Assembly (NCBI RefSeq): GCF_902459655.1
Contig: NZ_CABPSB010000003.1
Location: forward strand, 124,001 to 188,000
Source: Pandoraea anhela
GTDB lineage: Bacteria > Pseudomonadota > Gammaproteobacteria > Burkholderiales > Burkholderiaceae
DNA length: 64,000 nt
Reading direction: 5' to 3'
In this document: in pieces, positions 62,697-64,000 of the stretch
Layout of the letters: the number at the start of each line of letters is the position of its first letter
How positions within the stretch are numbered: the stretch's first letter is position 1
Made by a program: the position numbers and the translations under genes
The notes under the pieces: generated by a model
What the model saw: the letters and a program-made list of their open reading frames with translations, nothing else
Database searches by the model: none
What the model was told of the DNA's origin: nothing

Positions 62697-64000
62697 ATGA
62701 ACAAGGTTCTCTGGCGCATCGCGCTCGTCGTCGCATGCACGACCGGCTTGCTGGCGACGTCGGGTGTCGCGCGCGCACAGGACGGCGCAATCACGGCCAT
62801 CGACGGGGGGCAGAATCCCCGCCTCAACGGTGCCGATGTCGCCTACCTCATCAATCAGCGTTACGCCAACACGCCGGCGAAATGCTTCGTTCGCTCGCCC
62901 GTGCAGGAGTGTTCCGGCGTTCTTCTGCGTACGGCGCCTGCCGGCGCGGCCGGCGACCGGTTCTGGCGCATCAGTCCGGCGGAAATCGCCGCGGGGCGCG
63001 CGGAACTCAGCTATGCGCGTGCGGATCTGTCGGCCGTCAATCCACCGGCGTCGGTGGGCTTCGTGCTGGCCGACAGACCGACGGCGGCAGGCAACAACCA
63101 GGGGTACCAACTCGTTTGCGGATCGCTTGCGCAGGATCAGGGATTAGCCCCATGCCCGGAAGGCGGCAATACGGTCGGCGTGAGTCCGTGGGACGCGAAT
63201 TCCCCCGCGTCGCTTGCTGTGCAGGCGATTTACTACGATGCCGGACGCGGAGGCCAACTGGCGCAGGCGCTGAATTACCAGAAGCAATATTACGATTCGA
63301 CGCGGCAATGGGTTCCGGTGCTCAGGGCATTTCTGGCGAATGCCGCAGCCGGTGTCGCGTTGGGTTTCGACGAGCGCGACCAACTGGATTGGGGGTATGC
63401 CGTCGTGAGAAATCTGGAAGCGCGATACGCCGATACGCGTATGACGTGTGATGGCGGGAGTGCGGGCTATGACTGTGCCGGCGTGCTGATTCGCGCCACC
63501 GGCTTCGGCGGCACGTTCCGTTCGTGGAATCCCAGCCCGAATTCGGTGTTGCGCGATGGGGTGTCGTTCTCCTATGTGCGGTCGGATATGTCGTCGGTGG
63601 TCATCGGCAATGCCGGCGTGATCATGCACGAATTGAACTACCCGAGTGCATACAAGCTCCGGTGGCGTTGTGCGTTTCCGCAGAACGCAGGCACCTCGGC
63701 CCGCGCCAACAGTTGCAATGTCGGTGGCGAAATGCGCCTGTGCGACGCGTTGGGCATTACCACGGCGGCTCAGTGGCGGGCGCGGTACAACTCCAACTCG
63801 AACATCGCCTGCGGGCTGGGCCCCAGCGCTGCGCAGTTCGCCGTATTTGCCGATCTGCGAAGGCAGTTATTTTCGGGGCACAACGAAATCATCATCGGCG
63901 CGTGGCCGCAGAACATTCCCGAGCAGCTCCCCCTGCAAGCGTTCTTCTATCCCGGTGACGCTCAGCGACCGGGCGCGCAGTTCATCCAGCAAGACTACAT
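62697..64000 (+). CDS. Secreted halovibrin (HvnA)-like protein, cut by window end
   Basis: The frame is open from the ATG at 62697 to the window end, giving 434 codons without a stop. A Sec signal peptide covers residues 1-27 (ARA/QD). Two copies of one module are visible: residues 47-113 (LINQRYANTP, CSGVLLRTA, SYARADLS) and 236-302 (LEARYADT, CAGVLIRAT, SWNPSPNS, GVSFSYVRSDMS). The cysteine pairs have identical spacing (63/72 and 251/260). The second module and the following part (ALGITTAAQWRARYN, EIIIGAWPQNIPEQLPLQAFFYPGD) resemble the halovibrin HvnA family of secreted proteins, described as ADP-ribosyltransferases in Vibrio. GGGAG precedes the start. Confidence 0.68.
   Translation, partial: MNKVLWRIALVVACTTGLLATSGVARAQDGAITAIDGGQNPRLNGADVAYLINQRYANTPAKCFVRSPVQECSGVLLRTAPAGAAGDRFWRISPAEIAAGRAELSYARADLSAVNPPASVGFVLADRPTAAGNNQGYQLVCGSLAQDQGLAPCPEGGNTVGVSPWDANSPASLAVQAIYYDAGRGGQLAQALNYQKQYYDSTRQWVPVLRAFLANAAAGVALGFDERDQLDWGYAVVRNLEARYADTRMTCDGGSAGYDCAGVLIRATGFGGTFRSWNPSPNSVLRDGVSFSYVRSDMSSVVIGNAGVIMHELNYPSAYKLRWRCAFPQNAGTSARANSCNVGGEMRLCDALGITTAAQWRARYNSNSNIACGLGPSAAQFAVFADLRRQLFSGHNEIIIGAWPQNIPEQLPLQAFFYPGDAQRPGAQFIQQDY

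Overview
This GC-rich window looks like the chromosome of a Burkholderiaceae member, and Pandoraea or a close relative is my best guess. That rests on gene content: a Gram-negative general porin, an EmrAB-OprM-type efflux operon, urea amidolyase, an alkanesulfonate-type desulfurisation cluster and autotransporters. It is inference, since there is no rRNA or marker gene to settle it. No integrase, transposase, phage gene or CRISPR array was seen.

Layout. 1-2.4 kb: long-chain acyl-CoA ligase (fadD), then two identical tRNA-Arg(ACG) genes, each with its own terminator. 2.6-7.9 kb: tripartite drug efflux operon (HlyD-type adaptor, DHA2 transporter, outer-membrane lipoprotein) divergent from a TetR/CerR-type repressor. 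8-12.9 kb: amino-acid permease, porin, Lrp-type regulator and an FMN-dependent L-lactate dehydrogenase-type enzyme. 13-19.6 kb: allophanate hydrolase, urea carboxylase and a GntR regulator behind a near-perfect sigma-54 promoter with NtrC-like sites, so a nitrogen-regulated urea-use operon. 19.8-26.1 kb: glycine-zipper protein, LysR regulator divergent from a citrate/tricarballylate-type MFS transporter, a periplasmic binding protein, an amidase and a DUF3820 protein.

26.2-37.9 kb is a sulfur-scavenging region. A leftward run encodes an SsuD-like monooxygenase, class II aldolase, ABC transporter (binding protein, permease, ATPase), a membrane cytochrome c and a second binding protein. A divergent rightward operon encodes a DszC/SfnB-like flavoprotein, a cysteine-dioxygenase-like cupin and a four-domain rhodanese. 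The two share an intergenic palindrome.

38-64 kb is a surface/secretion region. It holds a GT9 glycosyltransferase, two tandem paralogous autotransporters, and a membrane-bound ToxR/MarT-like regulator with a FidL-like partner. It also holds an unusual family of very large proteins: a 698-residue Ig-like protein, then proteins of 1723, 1051 and 1055 residues that combine Ig-like repeats with a C-terminal nine-motif RCC1-like propeller. A 539-residue Ig/lectin-like protein follows, and last a signal-peptide-bearing, halovibrin-like exoprotein that runs off the window end. A 20-bp palindrome in front of the giant-protein genes recurs almost unchanged in front of the first autotransporter, suggesting one regulon. 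This cluster is the most novel-looking part of the window.
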